Assembly (NCBI GenBank): GCA_963971225.1
Contig: OZ020270.1
Span: 69,322,932 to 69,386,931 of the forward strand
DNA length: 64,000 nucleotides
From: Melieria omissa
Lineage: Eukaryota > Arthropoda > Insecta > Diptera > Ulidiidae
Direction of reading: 5' to 3'
Below, piece after piece: positions 30,786 to 41,938 of the stretch; position 1 is the stretch's first letter, and every line of letters begins with the position of its first letter. The notes beneath the pieces are model-generated. The model saw only the letters and a program-made list of their open reading frames with translations, was not told the DNA's origin and made no database searches. A program made the position numbers and the translations under genes.

Positions 30786-31686
30786 GAACTTTGGATCCAC
30801 TTTAGTAATGTTGTAATTAACCTATCCAGCTCATATTTCATGATACCCTTAACTGATCGTTTCTAAGCACAAAACCCAAAACCATGGCTTGGCCAGACCA
30901 TGGTGTACTTTTATACAAAATTGCCAGTTATTTTTAGTTTCTTTTGTTATTTTCGACGTAATTTTTGTCAGAATTGTTTATAAATATTTTGTGTATATTA
31001 TATATATATTTTCAACTAGGCTTTTCCATCTGACCCGATTTGAAGCATTTTTTTCGTGCCATCCCGTTAATAGTAACTTAAATTAGCTGACGCAAAATGT
31101 ACCTGGTCCAAGTGTTTTTCATTCGCGTTGGCTTTTATTTTCTTTGGGTTAATAAATTAGAATTTTTGTTGCAGAATAATGTTGGAACATAGTCAAAATT
31201 GAAACTTATCCATTGTATTCATGGTTTTGTCCGTGTTTTGGTGTCAATTCAATTACAATCCTGAAGTGAAGGAAGCTTTTGTGGTCTTGTCGAGTCTGGT
31301 TTTTATCAATTCGATTGGGTGTTTTCTGTGGCAGAGATGAAAGGAAGGGAATGCTATTTTGAGGATCAGGTGGACATTGGTTTTGAACTTCGACGCTGGA
31401 GTTAAATCAGAGAGGAAAATTTATCTAAAAAAATTGTCTAAGCAATAGCGGAAACTAATGCTGCTAGAGGTAATAATAACGATACTGCCAGCTTCACGCT
31501 TTCATTTGGCCCTGAACAAAACCAAGCTTCTGATACTGATAGAAAAAATGGTCGTTTAGATAATTCAATGTGAAGATAGCGACACTGAAGGCGACAAGGA
31601 GAAAGATATTCGGCCAGTTCAGCATGACTGAATAACATGTTGAACATGTTTTGCATATTTTTCTTTGGCAAAGCAGTTCAGAAGTA

Positions 31687-32395
31687 CACTGTGCAAGTCG
31701 AAAATTCAGACATGGGGGGAACTTACAGAGCGAGTTTTCATAGGTATACTGAGTTGAGATCCACCAGCCGTTTGGCTGGATTGGCTCTAGTTTAAGAGAA
31801 ATCCGACTTTGAAGTTTGCTCATTTTCAAATGCTAATAGGTCCTAAATCATTCCGAATATTGCTTTACTGTCTTCGGCAAGTTTGTAGATATTTTAACGA
31901 CCAACAAGTTTTCTTAAGACACCAATCCAAAAAAAAAAAATACATTCAGACTGTGTAATTGCGATATGTGAATTTTTTTGCGCAGCGCAACGTGGCGTAT
32001 GAGTGTCATTTAATTCTAATATAAATCTAATTAAATGACACTCATACGCCACATTGCGCTGCGCAAAAAAATTCACATATCGCAATTAGACCGTTTGAAT
32101 GTATTTTTTTTGGATTGGTGTCTTAAGCAAATTTGTTGGTACTTAAAATATCTACAAACGTACCACAGACAGTAAAGCGATATTCGGAACGATTTAGGAT
32201 CTATTAGCATTTAAACGTTCGAAGACTTAAGCGACGAACTTGACTAAAATGAGCAAACTTCAAAGTCGGATTTCTCTTAAACTAGAGCCAATCCAGCCAA
32301 ATGGCTGGTGGATCTCAACTCAGTATACCTATGAAAAGTCGCTCTGTAGGTCCCCTCCATGTCTGAATTTTTGAGGGTAAATTTCACGCACAGTG
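31687..32395. mobile_element. 709-bp foldback element inside hAT-B (unit 1)
   Basis: Two inverted arms of roughly 320 bp with outer ends CACTGTGC and GCACAGTG. Centre near 32010-32020; the GCGCAGCGCAA and ATGACACTCATACGCCAC blocks are mirrored. No coding content. Absent from the related older copy at 2030-3290, so it inserted into hAT-B. Also at 37552-38260 and 43417-44125. Confidence 0.88.
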
Positions 32396-32959
32396 TTATT
32401 AACAGTGCAAAGAATCCAGAAATAGATATATCAAAACGCGATTTGTATGTGTCGAATGTAAAATCTCAATGTGGTTTAGTCATGATACTGCATTACATCG
32501 TTGAAATAATTGCATTGGTCAAGCAGTTGCAGTAAATCCACAAGTAACGTATTTTACATTTATACATTTTTTTTTATTTTCTTGCTTTACTGCCGTTTTT
32601 TTTTTGTAATTTCAAAATTAATTCATTGAAGTTGAAACTCGCTATTTACTTAATTATTCTAGTATATTTTCACCGTTTTACGTAAAAATAATGTAGGCAA
32701 GCAAAAGAAATCATTGTGTTCACACTTTCTGATTTTTTTTATATCATTAACAACAATCCTTGACTATCCTCTTGGTCACATCATGGTCTGGCCAGATCAT
32801 GGGAGGTTCAATTATTAAGTTTTAAGTGGGTGATTACAGAAGAGATAAAGCAAATAGTAAAAATGTTTCACAATTCCATATTGTTATATCAAATTGCATA
32901 AATGAATTCTTCGACCAATGAATTCCATCCCCCTAATCCCCCCCCTCGGGACGCCACTG

Positions 32960-35165
32960 TACTGGGTCATAACTTGCACTGCTCCATGTTTGGTTTGTCT
33001 ATGCGCATAGTCAATTATCAAATATGCTAACCTTGAACCCTTCGCAATGATAACCTGATGCCTCATTTCATATTCTTTTTCTGCATTTATTAACCTGCCC
33101 CCGACTCTTATCAATCCATTTTTGTCCAAGATCGGACGTAATGGCTCTAGCTTACTTCGCTCTGGCAACCGATTTTCTTTCCGTATCATAGCTAGCTCTT
33201 TATAAAAGTCTTGCTCCTGTGATTCTTTTATCAAATATTCCATCGTACACGATCTTTCCTCATTACTTGGAAGTGGTATTCTCGCATTCTTGCTCCTTGG
33301 CCTACTCGCGATCTTCTAGCTCTCTCTCTTTCAAATATCTCACCCTTAAGGCATCTATAAAACGCTTGCAATATACCAAAATATTTAATATTTTCTCTCT
33401 GTCCTCATACTGTGTGAGTGGGATGATCACACCGCCTTCCCCCGTTTTTTGGCACAAAAATACTCAATGGCCCCTCGCACACTTTTACTACATTTACTTT
33501 GATTTCTTGCTCCGCCTCTATCGAATATTGCTCCTTCACCTGCTCAAACTTGTCAGCTGGCCACTGCTCCTTTGCTTGCTCAAACTTATCAGCTGGCCAC
33601 TGCTCTTTTGGTTTAGATAACCAGGCCCGACCTTGCAGCCACAATTTTTTATCCACCAGTTCACTTGCTTTCAAACCCCTACTCGCCAAATCTGCTGGGT
33701 TATCTGCTGTGCTCACATGCTTCCATCTACTTGCCCCAACGCTCTGTTGTATCGCTAAAACACGATTACCAACAAAGGTCTTCAAATCTCTTGGCTGCTT
33801 GCCTAGCCAATACAACACCACAAGCGAATCTGTCCACAATGTACAGCTAACATCGCTCCATTCCATCGCTTCCAGCACTCCTTACCAATCTAGCTAACAA
33901 CTCGCACGCTGACAATTCTAGCCTCGGTATCGACAGTTTGTTAACTGGCGCCACTTTTATCTTGGATACTAGCAAATTACATGCTATTGCCCCATTTTCA
34001 CGTTCTATCCTTACATAGATAACAGCACCATATGCCTTCTCAGAGGCGTCAGCAAACCCATGCAACGTTAACCTTGCATTATTTCTTGCACCAATCCATC
34101 TTGGGATCTTAAAATTTTCTAGATTCTTAATCTGGTCCCAATAATCTCTAAATTTTACTTCTAGCTCCTTTGGCAACTTTTCGTCCCAAGCAACTTTCAA
34201 GCGCCATAAGTCCTGTATAATAATCTTCCCCACGACTGTTACTGGGGAAATATATCCATTTGGGTCAAATAGCTGCAGCACCCGACTTGTGATCAGACGC
34301 TTTGTAACTGGCTCCCTTATAACTGATGTTTTCACAATAAATGTGTACTAGTCTTGCGCCACTAACCATACTAGCCCAAGCACCTTAGCTTCTTCATCGA
34401 ACTGCATCATCTCTTCCTTTTCATTTGAATGCATTTCCTTCATGAACGACCTACTGTTCGACTTCCATTTACGAAGCTCAAACCCTGCCCAATGATAATC
34501 TGCGCCATTTGTTTTACCAACGTAATGGCATCTTGCTCGCTGCTGGCACCAGATACGCAGTCATCCATGTACATGTCATTTATGATTGCATTCGCAGCTT
34601 CAGGATATTTCTCCTCTGCATCTCTTGCACACTGTATAACTGCTCGCACCGACCACAGTCAGCCAGTATTCTCTCAATGGAGCTTGCCGATTCTCGCGCC
34701 AAAATATTCTTTGCAAATCCCATTGATGTCTAGCAATCCGCACCTGTCGGAACATCATTTTGATATCAGAAGAGAAAGCGACTTTATGCCTTCTAAAACG
34801 CATAATTATTTCATGCAAATCCGTTTGCAACTTTCCGCCTAGCAACTGCACCTCATTTAACGATACGCCTTTATTAGTACGACAACTAGCATCGAATACC
34901 ACGCGAAACTTCTTGGTAACACAATGATGTGGTATATGGTAAACTAATGCACCTGGTCTAGCACGCTCACTAACTAGTTTCATGTGTCCAAACCCCTCAT
35001 ATTCTCTCATAAATTCAATGTAAGACATTCTGGTTCCCTTTCCAATCGCTTTTCCAAATATAAGAAGCGACGCAACGCAATCTCTCTTGAGCTCCCAATG
35101 TCATTAACTGTTTTCAATGGTATGGTAACAACAAATCTGCCGTCACTGGCTCTGCGATATCTATA
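32960..35165 (-). pseudogene. Older BEL RT/RNase H region (unit 1)
   Basis: Minus-strand pieces in order: GRFVVTIPLKT and ALRRFLYLEKRLE, EFMREYEGFGHMKLV, RVVFDASCRTNKG, MYMDDCVSG (RT catalytic YMDD), LFDPNGYISPV, LHGFADASEKAYGAVIYVR, LWTDSLVVLYWL (RNase H region) and LRPILDKNGLIRVGGRL before the integrase finger. There are several frameshifts. Relative to unit 3 it has an in-frame stop at about 34348 and a 1-bp insertion near 33866, both shared with unit 2. It ends where hAT-B inserted. Confidence 0.88.
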
Positions 35166-35729
35166 TCTAGTTACATCTCGTAATTTCAATAAGATGCGTG
35201 TATTCATTTTATCGAACGATTTCATGAAATTTTTTGTTTTTGCAACGTTTTGCCGACCGTTGGGCCATAGTGCGTCGTCGCGTTGTCACTGTACATTAAG
35301 ATGGGTCGCACTCCATACAAAATAAAAATCACGTTTCAGTCACCACCTAAAAATAAAATTCAGAGTGTTTAATGACTATTTGGAAAATATTGCGATTCTG
35401 AGGTAAGCCAATTGTGAGCGGTTTTGCTTCAAAAATACCTCTAATTATCATGTTTTTTGGGTGTAACTTTTTTGTTGTTGGACATTTTCGAATAATTTTT
35501 TTTGGTTAGATAAACCTTCAGGAGTTCTTGGATTGCACATATTTTGTAAACATTTTTTTTGTTAATTTATTGAGTTAACATGATAATTAGAGGTATTTTT
35601 GAAGCAAAACCGCTCACAATTGGCTTACCTCAGAATCGCAATATTTTCGAAATAGTCATTAAACACTCTGAATTTTATTTTTAGGTGGTGACAACACCAA
35701 TTTTTTTTCGCGACCCACCTTACTGTACA

Positions 35730-36073
35730 TGCGCTCACATCTTCCACGTCTTCCGATAAATCTAGCACCATAAATCTAGCACCATATCAATATGAATAGC
35801 TCGGATCTTCAGGCACACAAATATCGCGATCCAGCATTTGCTTTTCGCTACGTAATCATCTCGCACCCTCAAATGGACATTGAATGGCCCCGCAAAGTCT
35901 AACCCAGAACGTAAAAAAGGCTTGCCCACTTGCACTCGATCGGCTGGTAAATTCGCCATCAATTGTTACTCCAGCTTGTAGTTGTAACGCACGCACACCA
36001 CACATTTGTGTAAGAATCTTCTTAGCTCATCCCTTATATGAGGAATCCAATACTTCTGCCGAATATACTGGGT
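35730..36073 (-). pseudogene. Older BEL integrase N-terminal part (unit 2)
   Basis: As 26403-26770 but with a deletion/duplication near 35757-35780 (two copies of AAATCTAGCACCAT) that removes the segment after DMVLDL, plus the changes NVHLRVRDDYV and IPHIRDE. These are shared with unit 3, not unit 1. Confidence 0.85.
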
Positions 36074-38824
36074 CAGTGGCGTCCCCAGGATTTCGGGAAG
36101 GGGGGGGATATGCAAAAACTCCAGTTTGCGTATTATTTTTAATATATGTTGAATATAATTGTACATACATACATATATGTATACATATACTAACATAAAC
36201 TTCTTAAACCAAAAAATTTTAGTGACATGTATTTTTAAGTCATAAAATCCCAACTTAAAAATTCAACTTTGTTTTGAGTTATTACATTTTGAAAACACCT
36301 TCTAATAGAATTACGAAAAACTCAAAAGACGTATTTTCAAAAGCATAAAACACCAGCTTTGTAAAAGAAATCCAACATTTACAAAATGTATGACGTTCTC
36401 AAATTTAATTATGATAGAGGTGACCATGTTTCCCTGTTTACACACAATTCACCCAAAAAAATGTAAGTGCCTTTTTTTCAAATTTCAACAGCTGATGCAG
36501 GGTTGGCATGAAGCCTGCGTTTAATTACTACCTTGGTAAGTAGTCGATACTTTTGGGAACACTGAAAATACAACTACTCTGCGAGAACAAATGCAATGCT
36601 GATTTTTTTAATCATTTTCTGCGGGCATCCGGTTCTGGTCAGACCATATTGAACTTTGGATCCACTTTAGTAATGTTGTAATTAACCTATCCAGCTCATA
36701 TTTCATGATACCCTTAACTGATCGTTTCTAAGCACAAAACCCAAAACCATGGCTTGGCCAGACCATGGTGTACTTTTATACAAAATTGCCAGTTATTTTT
36801 AGTTTCTTTTGTTATTTTCGACGTAATTTTTGTCAGAATTGTTTATAAATATTTTGTGTATATTATATATATATTTTCAACTAGGCTTTTCCATCTGACC
36901 CGATTTGAAGCATTTTTTTCGTGCCATCCCGTTAATAGTAACTTAAATTAGCTGACGCAAAATGTACCTGGTCCAAGTGTTTTTCATTCGCGTTGGCTTT
37001 TATTTTCTTTGGGTTAATAAATTAGAATTTTTGTTGCAGAATAATGTTGGAACATAGTCAAAATTGAAACTTATCCATTGTATTCATGGTTTTGTCCGTG
37101 TTTTGGTGTCAATTCAATTACAATCCTGAAGTGAAGGAAGCTTTTGTGGTCTTGTCGAGTCTGGTTTTTATCAATTCGATTGGGTGTTTTCTGTGGCAGA
37201 GATGAAAGGAAGGGAATGCTATTTTGAGGATCAGGTGGACATTGGTTTTGAACTTCGACGCTGGAGTTAAATCAGAGAGGAAAATTTATCTAAAAAAATT
37301 GTCTAAGCAATAGCGGAAACTAATGCTGCTAGAGGTAATAATAACGATACTGCCAGCTTCACGCTTTCATTTGGCCCTGAACAAAACCAAGCTTCTGATA
37401 CTGATAGAAAAAATGGTCGTTTAGATAATTCAATGTGAAGATAGCGACACTGAAGGCGACAAGGAGAAAGATATTCGGCCAGTTCAGCATGACTGAATAA
37501 CATGTTGAACATGTTTTGCATATTTTTCTTTGGCAAAGCAGTTCAGAAGTACACTGTGCAAGTCGAAAATTCAGACATGGGGGGAACTTACAGAGCGAGT
37601 TTTCATAGGTATACTGAGTTGAGATCCACCAGCCGTTTGGCTGGATTGGCTCTAGTTTAAGAGAAATCCGACTTTGAAGTTTGCTCATTTTCAAATGCTA
37701 ATAGGTCCTAAATCATTCCGAATATTGCTTTACTGTCTTCGGCAAGTTTGTAGATATTTTAACGACCAACAAGTTTTCTTAAGACACCAATCCAAAAAAA
37801 AAAAATACATTCAGACTGTGTAATTGCGATATGTGAATTTTTTTGCGCAGCGCAACGTGGCGTATGAGTGTCATTTAATTCTAATATAAATCTAATTAAA
37901 TGACACTCATACGCCACATTGCGCTGCGCAAAAAAATTCACATATCGCAATTAGACCGTTTGAATGTATTTTTTTTGGATTGGTGTCTTAAGCAAATTTG
38001 TTGGTACTTAAAATATCTACAAACGTACCACAGACAGTAAAGCGATATTCGGAACGATTTAGGATCTATTAGCATTTAAACGTTCGAAGACTTAAGCGAC
38101 GAACTTGACTAAAATGAGCAAACTTCAAAGTCGGATTTCTCTTAAACTAGAGCCAATCCAGCCAAATGGCTGGTGGATCTCAACTCAGTATACCTATGAA
38201 AAGTCGCTCTGTAGGTCCCCTCCATGTCTGAATTTTTGAGGGTAAATTTCACGCACAGTGTTATTAACAGTGCAAAGAATCCAGAAATAGATATATCAAA
38301 ACGCGATTTGTATGTGTCGAATGTAAAATCTCAATGTGGTTTAGTCATGATACTGCATTACATCGTTGAAATAATTGCATTGGTCAAGCAGTTGCAGTAA
38401 ATCCACAAGTAACGTATTTTACATTTATACATTTTTTTTTATTTTCTTGCTTTACTGCCGTTTTTTTTTTGTAATTTCAAAATTAATTCATTGAAGTTGA
38501 AACTCGCTATTTACTTAATTATTCTAGTATATTTTCACCGTTTTACGTAAAAATAATGTAGGCAAGCAAAAGAAATCATTGTGTTCACACTTTCTGATTT
38601 TTTTTATATCATTAACAACAATCCTTGACTATCCTCTTGGTCACATCATGGTCTGGCCAGATCATGGGAGGTTCAATTATTAAGTTTTAAGTGGGTGATT
38701 ACAGAAGAGATAAAGCAAATAGTAAAAATGTTTCACAATTCCATATTGTTATATCAAATTGCATAAATGAATTCTTCGACCAATGAATTCCATCCCCCTA
38801 ATCCCCCCCCTCGGGACGCCACTG
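36074..38824 (+). mobile_element. hAT-B element (unit 2), LINE deleted
   Basis: Same termini and TACTGGGT flanks as unit 1. About 30 bp of LINE 3' end (36329-36358, CGTATTTTCAAAAGC to CACCAGC) remain between CTCAAAA and the right-hand 291-bp repeat. It holds the 709-bp foldback at 37552-38260. Confidence 0.9.
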
Positions 38825-41030
38825 TACTGGGTCATAACTTGCACTGCTCCATGTTTGGTTTGTCTATGCGCATAGTCAATTATCAAATATGCTAACCTTG
38901 AACCCTTCGCAATGATAACCTGATGCCTCATTTCATATTCTTTTTCTGCATTTATTAACCTGCCCCCGACTCTTATCAATCCATTTTTGTCCAAGATCGG
39001 ACGTAATGGCTCTAGCTTACTTCGCTCTGGCAACCGATTTTCTTTCCGTATCATAGCTAGCTCTTTATAAAAGTCTTGCTCCTGTGATTCTTTTATCAAA
39101 TATTCCATCGTACACGATCTTTCCTCATTACTTGGAAGTGGTATTCTCGCATTCTTGCTCCTTGGCCTACTCGCGATCTTCTAGCTCTCTCTCTTTCAAA
39201 TATCTCACCCTTAAGGCATCTATAAAACGCTTGCAATATACCAAAATATTTAATATTTTCTCTCTGTCCTCATACTGTGTGAGTGGGATGATCACACCGC
39301 CTTCCCCCGTTTTTTGGCACAAAAATACTCAATGGCCCCTCGCACACTTTTACTACATTTACTTTGATTTCTTGCTCCGCCTCTATCGAATATTGCTCCT
39401 TCACCTGCTCAAACTTGTCAGCTGGACACTGCTCCTTTGCTTGCTCAAACTTATCAGCTGGCCACTGCTCTTTTGGTTTAGATAACCAGGCCCGACCTTG
39501 CAGCCACAATTTTTTATCCACCAGTTCACTTGCTTTCAAACCCCTACTCGCCAAATCTGCTGGGTTATCTGCTGTGCTCACATGCTTCCATCTACTTGCC
39601 CCAACGCTCTGTTGTATCGCTAAAACACGATTACCAACAAAGGTCTTCAAATCTCTTGGCTGCTTGCCTAGCCAATACAACACCACAAGCGAATCTGTCC
39701 ACAATGTACAGCTAACATCGCTCCATTCCATCGCTTCCAGCACTCCTTACCAATCTAGCTAACAACTCGCACGCTGACAATTCTAGCCTCGGTATCGACA
39801 GTTTGTTAACTGGCGCCACTTTTATCTTGGATACTAGCAAATTACATGCTATTGCCCCATTTTCACGTTCTATCCTTACATAGATAACAGCACCATATGC
39901 CTTCTCAGAGGCGTCAGCAAACCCATGCAACGTTAACCTTGCATTATTTCTTGCACCAATCCATCTTGGGATCTTAAAATTTTCTAGATTCTTAATCTGG
40001 TCCCAATAATCTCTAAATTTTACTTCTAGCTCCTTTGGCAACTTTTCGTCCCAAGCAACTTTCAAGCGCCATAAGTCCTGTATAATAATCTTCCCCACGA
40101 CTGTTACTGGGGAAATATATCCATTTGGGTCAAATAGCTGCAGCACCCGACTTGTGATCAGACGCTTTGTAACTGGCTCCCTTATAACTGATGTTTTCAC
40201 AATAAATGTGTACTAGTCTTGCGCCACTAACCATACTAGCCCAAGCACCTTAGCTTCTTCATCGAACTGCATCATCTCTTCCTTTTCATTTGAATGCATT
40301 TCCTTCATGAACGACCTACTGTTCGACTTCCATTTACGAAGCTCAAACCCTGCCCAATGATAATCTGCGCCATTTGTTTTACCAACGTAATGGCATCTTG
40401 CTCGCTGCTGGCACCAGATACGCAGTCATCCATGTACATGTCATTTATGATTGCATTCGCAGCTTCAGGATATTTCTCCTCTGCATCTCTTGCACACTGT
40501 ATAACTGCTCGCACCGACCACAGTCAGCCAGTATTCTCTCAATGGAGCTTGCCGATTCTCGCGCCAAAATATTCTTTGCAAATCCCATTGATGTCTAGCA
40601 ATCCGCACCTGTCGGAACATCATTTTGATATCAGAAGAGAAAGCGACTTTATGCCTTCTAAAACGCATAATTATTTCATGCAAATCCGTTTGCAACTTTC
40701 CGCCTAGCAACTGCACCTCATTTAACGATACGCCTTTATTAGTACGACAACTAGCATCGAATACCACGCGAAACTTCTTGGTAACACAATGATGTGGTAT
40801 ATGGTAAACTAATGCACCTGGTCTAGCACGCTCACTAACTAGTTTCATGTGTCCAAACCCCTCATATTCTCTCATAAATTCAATGTAAGACATTCTGGTT
40901 CCCTTTCCAATCGCTTTTCCAAATATAAGAAGCGACGCAACGCAATCTCTCTTGAGCTCCCAATGTCATTAACTGTTTTCAATGGTATGGTAACAACAAA
41001 TCTGCCGTCACTGGCTCTGCGATATCTATA
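38825..41030 (-). pseudogene. Older BEL RT/RNase H region (unit 2)
   Basis: Same content as unit 1, with the same stop at about 40213 and the same 1-bp insertion near 39731. Not functional. Confidence 0.88.
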
Positions 41031-41594
41031 TCTAGTTACATCTCGTAATTTCAATAAGATGCGTGTATTCATTTTATCGAACGATTTCATGAAATTTTTT
41101 GTTTTTGCAACGTTTTGCCGACCGTTGGGCCATAGTGCGTCGTCGCGTTGTCACTGTACATTAAGATGGGTCGCACTCCATACAAAATAAAAATCACGTT
41201 TCAGTCACCACCTAAAAATAAAATTCAGAGTGTTTAATGACTATTTGGAAAATATTGCGATTCTGAGGTAAGCCAATTGTGAGCGGTTTTGCTTCAAAAA
41301 TACCTCTAATTATCATGTTTTTTGGGTGTAACTTTTTTGTTGTTGGACATTTTCGAATAATTTTTTTTGGTTAGATAAACCTTCAGGAGTTCTTGGATTG
41401 CACATATTTTGTAAACATTTTTTTTGTTAATTTATTGAGTTAACATGATAATTAGAGGTATTTTTGAAGCAAAACCGCTCACAATTGGCTTACCTCAGAA
41501 TCGCAATATTTTCGAAATAGTCATTAAACACTCTGAATTTTATTTTTAGGTGGTGACAACACCAATTTTTTTTCGCGACCCACCTTACTGTACA

Positions 41595-41938
41595 TGCGCT
41601 CACATCTTCCACGTCTTCCGATAAATCTAGCACCATAAATCTAGCACCATATCAATATGAATAGCTCGGATCTTCAGGCACACAAATATCGCGATCCAGC
41701 ATTTGCTTTTCGCTACGTAATCATCTCGCACCCTCAAATGGACATTGAATGGCCCCGCAAAGTCTAACCCAGAACGTAAAAAAGGCTTGCCCACTTGCAC
41801 TCGATCGGCTGGTAAATTCGCCATCAATTGTTACTCCAGCTTGTAGTTGTAACGCACGCACACCACACATTTGTGTAAGAATCTTCTTAGCTCATCCCTT
41901 ATATGAGGAATCCAATACTTCTGCCGAATATACTGGGT
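41595..41938 (-). pseudogene. Older BEL integrase N-terminal part (unit 3)
   Basis: Same variants as unit 2 (35730-36073), differing from unit 1. Carries the first catalytic Asp motif SGLDFAGPF and stops at the MITE. Confidence 0.85.

Larger units (their letters stand above)
26771..32959 (+). mobile_element. hAT-B element (unit 1) carrying LINE and foldback
   Basis: Termini CAGTGGCGTCCC and GGGACGCCACTG with an exact 8-bp duplication TACTGGGT at 26763-26770 and 32960-32967, diagnostic of hAT. It sits inside the BEL integrase zinc-finger coding sequence. No transposase frame is readable, so it is non-autonomous. It contains the LINE (about 27320-30493) and a 709-bp foldback. Orientation is set arbitrarily by homology to 2030-3290. 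Confidence 0.9.
25844..35169. repeat. Tandem array, unit 1 (with LINE)
   Basis: Starts GTTACATCTCGTAAT and ends GATATCTATATCTA. It contains a MITE, BEL integrase start, hAT-B with LINE and foldback, and BEL RT. It is 9,326 bp long because it retains the LINE and the 291-bp repeat that units 2 and 3 have lost. In its right part it shares a stop, a frameshift and point changes with unit 2. Confidence 0.93.
35170..41034. repeat. Tandem array, unit 2 (mosaic)
   Basis: 5,865 bp. Its left part (to at least 36360) carries the integrase and LINE-deletion variants of unit 3; its right part (from about 37968) carries the T-run, stop and frameshift variants of unit 1. A private change lies at about 39426 (GGACAC for GGCCAC). 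Confidence 0.93.

Noticed and set aside
31438..31829. 77- and 111-codon minus-strand ORFs repeated in three units
   Set aside because: They are repeated only because the segment is triplicated; they overlap the foldback arm and non-coding hAT-B DNA.
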